Positions 41,319 through 51,125 of a stretch of DNA of 64,000 nt are shown piece after piece. The stretch's first letter is position 1. The number at the start of each line of letters is the position of its first letter. The notes below the pieces were generated by a model. The model saw only the letters and a program-made list of their open reading frames with translations, did not search any database and was not told the origin of the DNA. The position numbers and the translations under genes are program-made. Source of the DNA: Streptosporangium pseudovulgare (lineage in GTDB: Bacteria; Actinomycetota; Actinomycetes; Streptosporangiales; Streptosporangiaceae). Location of the stretch: the NCBI RefSeq assembly GCF_014648055.1, contig NZ_BMQJ01000002.1, positions 310,001 through 374,000 on the forward strand, written 5' to 3'.

Positions 41319-42044
41319 TTAACCCAGCGTGCTGGTGACGATCAGCGTGAGCGCGGAGACGGCGGCCAGCGCGAGGATCGCGGCCCTGACCCGCCCGCCG
41401 TCCAGGAAGCGCCGCAGCGGCCTGGACACCGCGAACCCCGCGACGAGGAAGGGGATCAGCAGCGCCCCGAAGGAGAGCGCCCGCGCCGGGAGCCTGTCCA
41501 CGAACGCGAGGACGGCCAGCGACTGGCAGGCGCTGATCATGAAGAACATCGCGAGCGTGGCCCGGATCTGCGGGCCCTTGGCGCTCTGGTAGACCAGGGC
41601 CATCGGCGGGCCGCCGATCCCGGTCGCCGTGCCGGTGATCCCGGAGATGAAGCCCGCCCCGGTGACGGTGCCGCCGGTACGGCGCACCGCCACCGCCCGC
41701 CCGGTCAGGCCGACCGCGAGCAGCACCATCGCCCCGACGAGGACGCCCAGGGCCCGCGTGGAGACGTAAAGGACGACCAGGCCGCCCAGGAGGCTGCCGG
41801 GTACTCGGCCCAGGAGGGCGAACCCCAGGCCCCGCCAGTCCACTCTGCGCCACTCCGCGGCCAGCGTGAACAGCGGCAGCGTGGCGTTCACGACCTGGGC
41901 GGCCCCGGGCATGAGCGTGGGGTCGAGCAGCGTGATCAGCGGGGCGGCCACCAGGCCCAGTCCGAAGCCGATCGCCCCCTGCACGACCGCTCCGGCGAAG
42001 ACCGCCAGGCCCGCGCAGACGACGACGAAAGTTTCATGAGTCAC
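41319..42044 (-). CDS. TauE/SafE-family membrane permease
   Basis: The roughly 241-residue protein has about 7-8 membrane spans and the TauE/SafE pattern: VVVCAGLAVFAGAVVQGAIGFGLGLVAAPLITLLDP at the N-terminus, then FISGITGTATGIGGPPMALVYQ in the middle. Members export sulfite, sulfoacetate or related small anions; here the substrate is unknown. The GTG at 42044 was chosen because it begins the first membrane span; the frame upstream is made of repeats. It lies upstream of the sugar ABC operon on the same strand but is probably independent. Confidence 0.85.
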   Translation of the reverse strand: MTHETFVVVCAGLAVFAGAVVQGAIGFGLGLVAAPLITLLDPTLMPGAAQVVNATLPLFTLAAEWRRVDWRGLGFALLGRVPGSLLGGLVVLYVSTRALGVLVGAMVLLAVGLTGRAVAVRRTGGTVTGAGFISGITGTATGIGGPPMALVYQSAKGPQIRATLAMFFMISACQSLAVLAFVDRLPARALSFGALLIPFLVAGFAVSRPLRRFLDGGRVRAAILALAAVSALTLIVTSTLG

Positions 42045-42104
42045 GGGGCGACGGTAGAGCCCGGGTTCCTGTCGCCGAAAAGGAATTTCCCACGGGGTGA
42101 CCGA

Positions 42105-42184
42105 ACCACGGGACAGCCGGACCACGGGGCGGCCGGACCACGGGGCGGCCGGACCACGGGGCGGCCGGACCACGGGCCGCCCGG
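42105..42184. repeat. 16-nt tandem repeats
   Basis: ACCACGGGGCGGCCGG is repeated three times exactly (42121-42168), with a degenerate copy on each side. It sits between the TauE gene and the acn terminator. Such slippage repeats are prone to length change between strains. Confidence 0.8.
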
Positions 42185-42238
42185 CCGGTGAGGGCCCGGA
42201 CGCGTCGAGCCGCCCGGTGACGAAGCCCCGGGAAACGC

Positions 42239-42276
42239 CGAGCCGCCCGGCGGGAGGTGTCCCGCCGGGCGGCTCG
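42239..42276 (-). terminator. Strong terminator of the aconitase gene
   Basis: A perfect 17-bp stem (42239-42255 with 42260-42276) closes on a GGTG tetraloop, about 60 bases beyond the acn stop codon in the direction of transcription. Confidence 0.88.
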
Positions 42277-42337
42277 GTATGGGGTGTCGCCCCGGTGCGG
42301 GCGCGGGGCGACGTCACCGCCCCCGCGCCCCCCTGGC

Positions 42338-45109
<2,772 letters not shown>

Positions 45110-45200
45110 GGTTCGCCTCCCTCAGTCACCCTGTTGGTCTTGAAGCGCCATCTGTGAGGGCGCATTTGAAATCCTGCCGCACCTGCGGAGCGCCCATGTC

Positions 45201-45218
45201 GGTTAGGTACACCTAACC
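45201..45218 (-). promoter_or_regulatory. Palindromic operator candidate upstream of acnA
   Basis: GGTTAGGT and ACCTAACC are perfect inverted 8-mers around AC. The TTAGGT/ACCTAA arms are those of DtxR/IdeR iron boxes, but the spacing is shorter than the usual 19-bp box. It is about 92 bases upstream of the acn start. Iron control would suit an iron-sulfur enzyme, but this is inference. Confidence 0.5.
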
Positions 45219-45246
45219 CGGGACCGCCCGCGGACCGCGGCGGATG

Positions 45247-45287
45247 TCTCGACATCAAGATATCGCGTCAGATATCTCGACATCAAG
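45247..45287 (-). promoter_or_regulatory. Two direct copies of a dyad motif upstream of acnA
   Basis: TCTCGACATCAAG occurs at 45247-45259 and 45275-45287, 28 bases apart. Each copy is itself nearly palindromic (CTYGA-NN-TCRAG). This is the layout of paired sites for a dimeric regulator bound on nearly one face of the helix. The surrounding DNA is AT-rich. I cannot name the regulator. Confidence 0.55.
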
Positions 45288-45302
45288 TTAACTGCTAACA
45301 CG

Positions 45303-45471
45303 GCGACGCTGCGCGTCGCGGCTCGGGGGCTCAGACCCGGCGTCTTCCCTCGCTGTGTTCATTGCGACGCTGCGCGTCGCGGCTCGGGGGCTCAGACCCG
45401 GCGTCTTCCCTCGTCGTTCACTCGCTGCGCTCGCTCTCTCCTCAGTCCAGACACCGGCGCCCCCTCGCGGG
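45303..45471. repeat. Dispersed repeat, left locus (one partial and one longer copy)
   Basis: A 50-nt block beginning GCGACGCTGCGCGTCGC (itself a 7-bp hairpin) and ending CGTCTTCCCTCG occurs identically at 45303-45352 and 45364-45413. The second copy continues with a CGCTCGCTGCGCTCGC-like stretch and CAGTCCAGACACCGGCGCC to 45471. The same sequence is found inverted at 63783-64000. It lies wholly between genes. Confidence 0.85.
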
Positions 45472-45482
45472 GCGTGGTGTTC

Positions 45483-46211
45483 TCAGAACTGGACGAACCG
45501 CATGCACAGCAGGCCCACGACGATGACGGAGAGCAGGGGGGCGAGGAACTTCTGCTCGAAGGCCCGGCCGGTCTTGATGCCGATCTTCCACGGCAGCACC
45601 CAGCGCGCGCGTATCGGCCACAGCACCGGGCAGCCCTTCTCCGTGCAGCAGTCCCCCACGACGTGGATGAGGCTGCCGATCCCGACCGCCAGCCCGAGCC
45701 AGGCGTAGCCCACGTGGTAGCTGCGGAACACGATGAACAGCCCGGCCGTCAGGCCGATGTCGACCATCGCGGAGGCGGCCTTGTTGCCCGGGACGCCGAT
45801 GCCGACCGCCCGGATCGCCAGGCCGATGAGCAGCGCGACCAGGATGTCCCGGCCGATGGGGTAGGTGTTGGCCAGGTAGTGGGCGCCGAACCCGACGGCG
45901 ACCGCGAACACCAGCGAGTGGGTGGCGTTGCGGTGGCCGCCGCTCAGCCACGCCACGGCCTTGCTCAGCACCCAGGTGACCGGCCCGAACGTCTGGGCGA
46001 TCGTCGCGCTGGGGTGGTCCAGGTCGGGCAGCATCGCGGCCCCGGCGCAGACCAGCGTCCCGGCGATGAACTCCGCGGGGGTGAGCGCGTTCACCATGAC
46101 GCCGGCGTCCACGAACCGGGAGGACTCGGTGAGCAGCGGCAGCGCGGCCAGCGTCGGCGCCACCCCCAGCCAGGCGACCGCCCCGGTGAGCGCGTGCGTA
46201 TGCCCCATCAT
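45483..46211 (-). CDS. Membrane-bound metal-dependent hydrolase (YdjM/DUF457 type)
   Basis: The 242-residue protein has about six membrane spans and the metal-binding motifs of the YdjM family: MMGHTHALTG at the start, MLPDLDHPSATIA, GGHRNATHSLVFA, and HVVGDCCTEKGCPVLWP. Family members are annotated as membrane-bound metal-dependent hydrolases with unproven substrates; in enterobacteria ydjM is a LexA target. The start was placed at the double Met because the first motif begins there. The stop lies only 11 bases from the dispersed repeat. Confidence 0.85.
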   Translation of the reverse strand: MMGHTHALTGAVAWLGVAPTLAALPLLTESSRFVDAGVMVNALTPAEFIAGTLVCAGAAMLPDLDHPSATIAQTFGPVTWVLSKAVAWLSGGHRNATHSLVFAVAVGFGAHYLANTYPIGRDILVALLIGLAIRAVGIGVPGNKAASAMVDIGLTAGLFIVFRSYHVGYAWLGLAVGIGSLIHVVGDCCTEKGCPVLWPIRARWVLPWKIGIKTGRAFEQKFLAPLLSVIVVGLLCMRFVQF

Positions 46212-46614
46212 CGGCCCAACACCCCTATCAAGATCACTAGAGGGAGAGTACGGCAAAGCCTCTCAAAAGGAGCGGACAGTGCCATCTTCCGCCCTTGGCG
46301 TGTCGCCCGGGCGTGATCAGTGTCTTACCGGCGGGGCACCCGCCGGGCCGTACCGGTGAGGTCCACTCACACGAGGACGGCTCAGGCCCCGGCCCGGGAG
46401 AGGGAGAGGGGCCGGAAGGGGCCGGGGAGGCGGATCACCGGGAGGAGCCGGAAACGGCGGGAAGCAACAGAAACGGGGGAGACACCGGGGACGGAACACC
46501 CTGCGCGACAGGAGGCGAGGCGCCGGAGGCGGCGGTGATCGGGCGGCGAGAGGCGAGGCGCCGGCGGCGGTGATCGGGCGGCGGGAGCGGCGGAGAGGCG
46601 GCCCGGAACGGCGA

Positions 46615-46727
46615 AGGGCCCGCCGGGAAACCCGGCGGGCCCTCACCTTGCCCCTGGAAACAACAGACGGGACCGTTCCGTGCCGAAAGCACCCCCCAGC
46701 CCTTCCGACACGGAACGAATCCCGTCT
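46615..46727. ncRNA. Possible structured RNA (two hairpins)
   Basis: AGGGCCCGCCGGG (46615-46627) pairs perfectly with 46631-46643 over AAA, a terminator-like hairpin. At 46665-46682, AGACGGGACCGTTCCGTG pairs with 46709-46727 in a 17-bp stem with one small internal bulge, over a 26-nt loop that on the plus strand contains six Cs in a row. On the minus strand the order is long hairpin, then terminator hairpin, as expected of a small RNA. No known family was matched. The strand is uncertain. Confidence 0.4.
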
Positions 46728-46947
46728 ATGTCATTTGTAACGCCCAGGTCTCGGTGGTTGTTCCGAAATCCGCCGAGAATTAGGTGATCTACCTCACTTT
46801 TTTGCCCGATGACCTCGATCTCGGCCTCGAACCCCCTCTCCGGCCGCCCCGAACCCCCTCTCCGGTCGTGCCCGAATCCCCGCGGCCGCGGCGGGCGATG
46901 GGCGGCGGTGCGCGGCCCGCTCCGCCGGGCTTCACCGTCCCCGAGGG

Positions 46948-46976
46948 TTGTCGACGGAATAGTATCGATATATCTT
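46948..46976 (+). promoter_or_regulatory. Promoter of padR with overlapping dyad
   Basis: TTGTCG (46948-46953) and TATCTT (46971-46976) are exactly 17 bases apart. The spacer and -10 contain AGTATCGATATATC, AT-rich and dyad-like, which is the kind of site PadR repressors bind. Autoregulation is likely. Confidence 0.65.
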
Positions 46977-47021
46977 TGAAGCATCGAGAACGTTCGAAAG
47001 ACGATCGGCACGGAGGTGCAC

Positions 47022-47810
47022 ATGAGTTCCGCACACGCCATGGGCGGCCCCTGGGAGGCCGCCGACCCGCGACGGATCCGGCGGGAGATGAAGCGCGCGG
47101 CAAGGGAGGCCGTACGGGCGATGGCCACCGGCTGGCACCAGGACGCGCCGCACCACGGCGGCCACGGCCCGCACGGTCCGCACGGGCACGGCCCCCACGA
47201 GGGCGGGCCGCACGAGCACCGCCACCGCGGGCACCGCGGCCCCTTCCCCGGCGGGTCCTTCCCCTGGGACTTCGGCAGGCGCGGCCCCTTCGGCGGGCCG
47301 TTCGGCGGTGGCCCGTTCGGCGGTGGCCGCGGCCAGTTCGGCAGGGGGCGCAAGGCCAAGCGCGGTGACGTCCGCGCGGCGATCCTGGCCCTGCTGTCGG
47401 AGGAGCCGCGCAACGGCTACCAGATCATCCAGGAGATCGCCCAGCGCAGCCAGGGAGGCTGGAAGCCCAGCCCCGGCGCGGTCTACCCGGCGCTGCAGCA
47501 GCTCGCCGACGAGGGCCTGGTCCTGTCGGAGGAGAGCGACGGCCGCAAGTCCTTCCGGCTCACCGACGCCGGCCGGGCCTACGTCGCCGAGCACGCCGAC
47601 GAGCTGCGCGCCCCCTGGGAGGAGATGACCCCCGAGGTCGACGACAGCACCTGGGAGCTGATGGACATCGTCCGGCAGGCGGGGTTCGCCCTGACCCAGA
47701 TCCTGCAGACCGGCAGCGACGCCCAGATCCGCCAGGCCCGGCAGACGCTCGTCGAGGCGCGTCGCAAGCTGTACCAGATCCTCGCGGACGGCGACCGGGA
47801 CGAGGAGTGA
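47022..47810 (+). CDS. PadR-family regulator with a His/Gly-rich N-terminal extension
   Basis: The 262-residue protein ends in a normal PadR winged helix (from about residue 110: RGDVRAAILALLSEEPRNGYQIIQEIAQRS, PGAVYPALQQLADEGLV, FRLTDAGRAYV) and a C-terminal dimerisation helix region. Before it lies a helix (RRIRREMKRAAREAVRAM), then about 60 residues rich in His, Gly and Phe (repeats of HGPHG and FGGGPFGGG). The His-rich part could bind metal or act as a flexible tether. The ATG at 47022 is preceded by GGAGG. The DUF1707 gene follows 7 bases later, so they form an operon. Confidence 0.92.
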   Translation: MSSAHAMGGPWEAADPRRIRREMKRAAREAVRAMATGWHQDAPHHGGHGPHGPHGHGPHEGGPHEHRHRGHRGPFPGGSFPWDFGRRGPFGGPFGGGPFGGGRGQFGRGRKAKRGDVRAAILALLSEEPRNGYQIIQEIAQRSQGGWKPSPGAVYPALQQLADEGLVLSEESDGRKSFRLTDAGRAYVAEHADELRAPWEEMTPEVDDSTWELMDIVRQAGFALTQILQTGSDAQIRQARQTLVEARRKLYQILADGDRDEE

Positions 47811-47817
47811 TCGGGCG

Positions 47818-48507
47818 ATGACGTCCCACGACGATCTCCGCATCGGAGACGCCGAGCGCGACGCGGCGGTGTCGGCCCTGCGCGAGCACTACGCGCGGGG
47901 CCGGCTGACCCTGGAGGAGTTCGGCGAGCGCGTCGACCTGGTGCTGGCCGCGCGCACCGGCCGCGAACTGGCCCGGGCCGGCGCCGACCTGCCCGGTGGG
48001 TACGGCGGGCGGGGCACGGGCCCGGAGGGCGGGCACGAGGGCCTCACGGAGCACGCGGAGCACGCGGGACACGGGGACCCCGGCGGGATCCACCCCCCGC
48101 GCCCCGCCTGGCGCCGCCACGGCCGGCCGCCGGCGTTCGTGTTCCTTCCCGTGATGCTGGTGGCCGGGGTGGCGGCCGCCGGGTTCGGGGTGCTCCGGAT
48201 CCTTCTCACCGTCTGGCTGGTGATGGCGGTGGTGGGGATGGTCCACCGGAGGCGGGCGCGGGCCTGGGGGCACCGGCGGTGGCACCCGCACCCGCACCCG
48301 GCGGCCCATCCGATGATGTGGGGGCCGCACTCCGGGGGCCGGGGCGGATGGGGTCCTGGCGAGGGCGGCGCGTGGGGTCCTGGCGAGGGCGGCGCGTGGG
48401 GTCCGCACGCGGACGGCGCGTGGCCTCCGCGGCCCTGGAAGCACCACGCGTGGGGTCCGCACGCCGGGCACCGGGGACGACGGCCGGGCCGCCGGCGGCC
48501 CTTCTGA
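47818..48507 (+). CDS. DUF1707 (SHOCT-like) membrane protein with His/Gly-rich tail
   Basis: The N-terminal 55 residues are a DUF1707 domain (LRIGDAERDAAVSALREHYARGRLTLEEFGERVDLVLAART). A His/Gly/Pro linker and two closely spaced hydrophobic segments follow (PAFVFLPVMLVAGVAAAGFGV and ILLTVWLVMAVVGMV), then a long His/Pro/Gly/Trp-rich tail with repeats of GEGGAWGPG. It is co-transcribed with padR. The shared His-rich character of both proteins hints at a metal- or envelope-stress link, which is inference. Confidence 0.85.
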   Translation: MTSHDDLRIGDAERDAAVSALREHYARGRLTLEEFGERVDLVLAARTGRELARAGADLPGGYGGRGTGPEGGHEGLTEHAEHAGHGDPGGIHPPRPAWRRHGRPPAFVFLPVMLVAGVAAAGFGVLRILLTVWLVMAVVGMVHRRRARAWGHRRWHPHPHPAAHPMMWGPHSGGRGGWGPGEGGAWGPGEGGAWGPHADGAWPPRPWKHHAWGPHAGHRGRRPGRRRPF

Positions 48508-48545
48508 CGCGCGGTCGGCGGCACGCACGGCAACGCGTACGGCCG

Positions 48546-48570
48546 GGGCGCCGCGAAGAACGCGGCGCCC
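48546..48570. terminator. Bidirectional terminator between DUF1707 gene and mug
   Basis: GGGCGCCGCG (48546-48555) pairs perfectly with CGCGGCGCCC (48561-48570) over AAGAA, between two convergent genes. Confidence 0.85.
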
Positions 48571-48601
48571 GTAAGGAAGCGGGGCGTGAGGCTCCGGGCC
48601 C

Positions 48602-49231
48602 TCACCCGCGCAGCGACTCCCGCAGCCTGCGCAGCTCCCCCACGATCCGGTCGAGAGGCCAGTGGGCGTTCAGTCCGCTGGGGTTGGGCAGCACCCACAC
48701 GGCCGTGCCGCCGATCGCGGTGTTCTGCGGCCCGACCGCCGCCTTCGGGTCGCCGAACGCGGTGCGGTAGGCGGTCACCCCGGCCACCGCGAGCACGCGG
48801 GGCCGGATCTCGGTGACCAGCCGGACCAGCCGCTCGCCGCCCGCCCGGAACTCCTCCGGGGTCAGCTCCGCGGCCTGCGCGGTGGCCCGCGCCACGACGT
48901 TGGTGATGCCCAGGCCGTACGAGGGCAGCTCCGCCTGCTCGCTCGGGTCGAGCAGGCGGGGGGTGAACCCCGACAGGTGCAGCGCGGGCCAGAAGCGGTT
49001 GCCCGGCCGGGCGAAGTGGCGGCCGGTGGCGGCCGAGTACAGGCCCGGGTTGATGCCGCAGAACAGCACGTCCAGCGACGGGCCGAGCACGTCGTCGACC
49101 GTACGGTCCCTGGCGGCCTCAAGCTCGGCCCGGGTCGGCGGCGGGGTCCTTCGCGAGGTCCTCGGCGGCGCGTCCCCCCGCGGGGGCAGGGGACGCGCCG
49201 CCGGAGCGGGTTCTCCGGGGGTCACGGCCAC
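48602..49231 (-). CDS. mug: G/U mismatch-specific DNA glycosylase (Mug type)
   Basis: Mug removes uracil or thymine paired with guanine in base-excision repair. The catalytic motif GINPGLYSA is at about residues 59-67 and the NPSGLNAHW helix-insertion motif near the C-terminus. The first 35 residues are Pro/Arg-rich and not conserved. The GTG at 49231 lies 4 bases after the MFS gene stop, so the two are probably co-transcribed; a GTG two codons further in is also possible. Confidence 0.92.
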   Translation of the reverse strand: MAVTPGEPAPAARPLPPRGDAPPRTSRRTPPPTRAELEAARDRTVDDVLGPSLDVLFCGINPGLYSAATGRHFARPGNRFWPALHLSGFTPRLLDPSEQAELPSYGLGITNVVARATAQAAELTPEEFRAGGERLVRLVTEIRPRVLAVAGVTAYRTAFGDPKAAVGPQNTAIGGTAVWVLPNPSGLNAHWPLDRIVGELRRLRESLRG

Positions 49232-49235
49232 GAAC

Positions 49236-50654
49236 CTAACCCATCTCCTCGAGCTTGCGCCCCTTGGTCTCCCGCACCTTGAACATCACGAAGACGAAGG
49301 ACAGGGCGGCGAAGCAGGCGTAGATGACGTAGGTGGCCGACAGGTTCCACTCCGCCAGGGAGGGGAACGAGACGGTGATCAGCCAGTTGGCCAGCCACTG
49401 GGCGGTGGCCGCCACCGACAGCGCGACGGCCCGGAGCCGGTTGGGGAACATCTCGCCGAGCAGCACCCAGACCACGACGCCCCACGACAGCGCGAAGAAC
49501 AGCACGAAGACGTGCGCCGCGACCAGCGCGACGGTGCCCTGCGTGGCCGGCAGGGTGACGTTCTCACCGGACGGCACGCCCGCGCTGAACGCCCACGCGG
49601 CGGTGGCCAGCGCGACCGCCATGCCCGTGGAGCCGATCAGCAGCAGCGGTTTGCGGCCGATCCGGTCGACCAGCGCGATGGCGATGAACGTGCCGACGAT
49701 GTTGATGATCGAGGTGGAGAAGCTGATCAGCAGCGAGTTGCTCTGGTTGATGCCGACCGACTGCCACAGCGACGCCGAGTAGTAGAAGATGACGTTGATG
49801 CCGACCAGCTGCTGGAAGGCCGACAGCAGGATGCCGATCCAGACGATCGGCAGCAGTCCCAGCGCCGGGCCGCGCAGGTCGCGCAGCCGGGTCCGCTGCT
49901 CGGTGTGCAGCGACTTCTTGATCTCCGCGATCCGGGAGTCCAGGTCGGTGTCGTCGCTCTCCACCTCGGCGAGGACCTTGCGGGCGCGCTGCGTCTTGCC
50001 GGCCGCGATGAGATACCGCGGCGACTCGGGAATGATCGACGCGAAGATCAGGTAGAGCGCGGCGGGCAGCACGCAGGCGCCGAGCATCCACTGCCACGCC
50101 TGCAGCCCGAACAGGGTGTTGTTGACGCTCCCGCCGGCGAACTGCGCGATCCCGTAGTTGACGAGCTGGGATACGGCGATGCCGAGCACGATCGCCAGCT
50201 GCTGGAAGGAGCCCAGGCGGCCCCGGTAGGCGGCCGGGGCGACCTCGGCGATGTAGGCGGGGCCGATCACCGACGCCATGCCGATCCCGACGCCGGCGAG
50301 GACCCGCCACAGCGCCAGGTCCCACACGGCGAACGGCAGCGCCTGGCCGACGGAGCTCACCGCGAACAGGATCGCGGCCACCTGCATGGTCCTGGTGCGC
50401 CCCCACCGGTCGGCCATCCCCCCGGCGATCCACGCGCCGACCGCCGACCCCAGGAGGGCGATCGCGACGACGACCCCGGTCTCGGCCGCGCCGATGCCGA
50501 AGTGTTTCTGGATGCCGGTGACCGCTCCGTTGATGACGGCGCTGTCGTAGCCGAAGAGGAACCCGCCGATCGCCGCCGCGGCGGTGATGAAGACGACGTG
50601 CCCGAGGTTCTCGTTGGATGTGCTTGATGACCCTGATGAGGTAGTACCGACCAT
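49236..50654 (-). CDS. MFS sugar transporter (sugar porter family)
   Basis: The 472-residue protein has 12 membrane spans and sugar-porter signatures: GGFLFGYDSAVINGA in helix 1, GGMADRWGRTRTM, PESPRYLIAAGK after helix 6, QQLVGINVIFYYSASLWQSVG in helix 7, and DRIGRKPLLLIGS. It most likely imports a hexose, pentose or polyol by proton symport. The ATG at 50654 has GAAAGGACGGTC upstream. It may share a message with mug downstream. Confidence 0.94.
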   Translation of the reverse strand: MVGTTSSGSSSTSNENLGHVVFITAAAAIGGFLFGYDSAVINGAVTGIQKHFGIGAAETGVVVAIALLGSAVGAWIAGGMADRWGRTRTMQVAAILFAVSSVGQALPFAVWDLALWRVLAGVGIGMASVIGPAYIAEVAPAAYRGRLGSFQQLAIVLGIAVSQLVNYGIAQFAGGSVNNTLFGLQAWQWMLGACVLPAALYLIFASIIPESPRYLIAAGKTQRARKVLAEVESDDTDLDSRIAEIKKSLHTEQRTRLRDLRGPALGLLPIVWIGILLSAFQQLVGINVIFYYSASLWQSVGINQSNSLLISFSTSIINIVGTFIAIALVDRIGRKPLLLIGSTGMAVALATAAWAFSAGVPSGENVTLPATQGTVALVAAHVFVLFFALSWGVVVWVLLGEMFPNRLRAVALSVAATAQWLANWLITVSFPSLAEWNLSATYVIYACFAALSFVFVMFKVRETKGRKLEEMG

Positions 50655-50911
50655 GACCGTCCTTTCCCCCGAAAAAGACATGTATCCGCAGATCAGCACA
50701 GAGACATCGACCCGCTCGTGTCATGGGGGGTGGGCTCGGCACCGCGAAGGGCGATGTCACCACCGCGGGCCGGCGGAACGCGGCTCGTCCGCGTGCGGCC
50801 CGGCGGCGCCCGGCGGACCCGGTGACACCGGCCGGGCGTACGGGACCAGGACGGCCCGGCGGGCTCCGTGTGAAAGTCTCTCACGTTGACCGGGCGGTGA
50901 CCGGCCCGGGT

Positions 50912-51125
50912 CCGCGGCGCGGATCACCGGCGCAGGATCGCCCCGACCCCGTCGACGCCGGTCAGGGCCTCGGCGGCCCCGCCGTCCAGGACGATCACCT
51001 CGGCGTCGATGTCCAGGGCCGCGGCGCGGATCACCAGCGCAGGATCGCCCCGACCCCGTCGACGTCGGCCAGGGCCTCGGCGGCCCCGCCGTCCAGGACG
51101 ATCACCTCGGCGTCGATGTCCAGGG
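50912..51125. repeat. 107-bp tandem duplication of the VLRF1 gene 3' end
   Basis: The segment 51019-51125, which holds the last codons and stop of the VLRF1 gene, is repeated at 50912-51018 just downstream, with only about three differences. The second copy encodes a near-identical ending (DAEVIVLDGGAAEAL, then GVDGVGAILRR in place of DVDGVGAILRW) but lies after the stop codon, so it is not translated with the gene. Confidence 0.92.

Larger units (their letters stand above)
46212..47021. other. Gene-poor region of about 800 bases before padR
   Basis: No protein gene is supported here. From 46320 to 46610 it is low-complexity G/C/A-rich DNA with a tandem duplication (46513-46547 and 46551-46582, unit beginning AGGCGAGGCGCCGG). 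From 46615 to 46727 it holds two stable hairpins that may form an RNA. From 46735 to 46800 it is more AT-rich, with a small AGGT/ACCT dyad and a T6 run. The right end carries the padR promoter. Confidence 0.5.

Noticed and set aside
45355-45708. Protein-coding gene across the dispersed repeat
   Set aside because: The frame runs through the repeat and then antisense to the hydrolase gene; there is no ribosome site or recognisable domain.
46665-46727. Possible 6C RNA because of a C6 loop
   Set aside because: The 6C family needs two hairpins each with a C-rich loop; only one is seen here, so it is listed only as an unnamed structured RNA candidate.
50924-51030. Second gene or extended C-terminus of the VLRF1 protein
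   Set aside because: The duplicated codons lie beyond the stop and have no start or ribosome site; they are best explained as a non-translated tandem copy.
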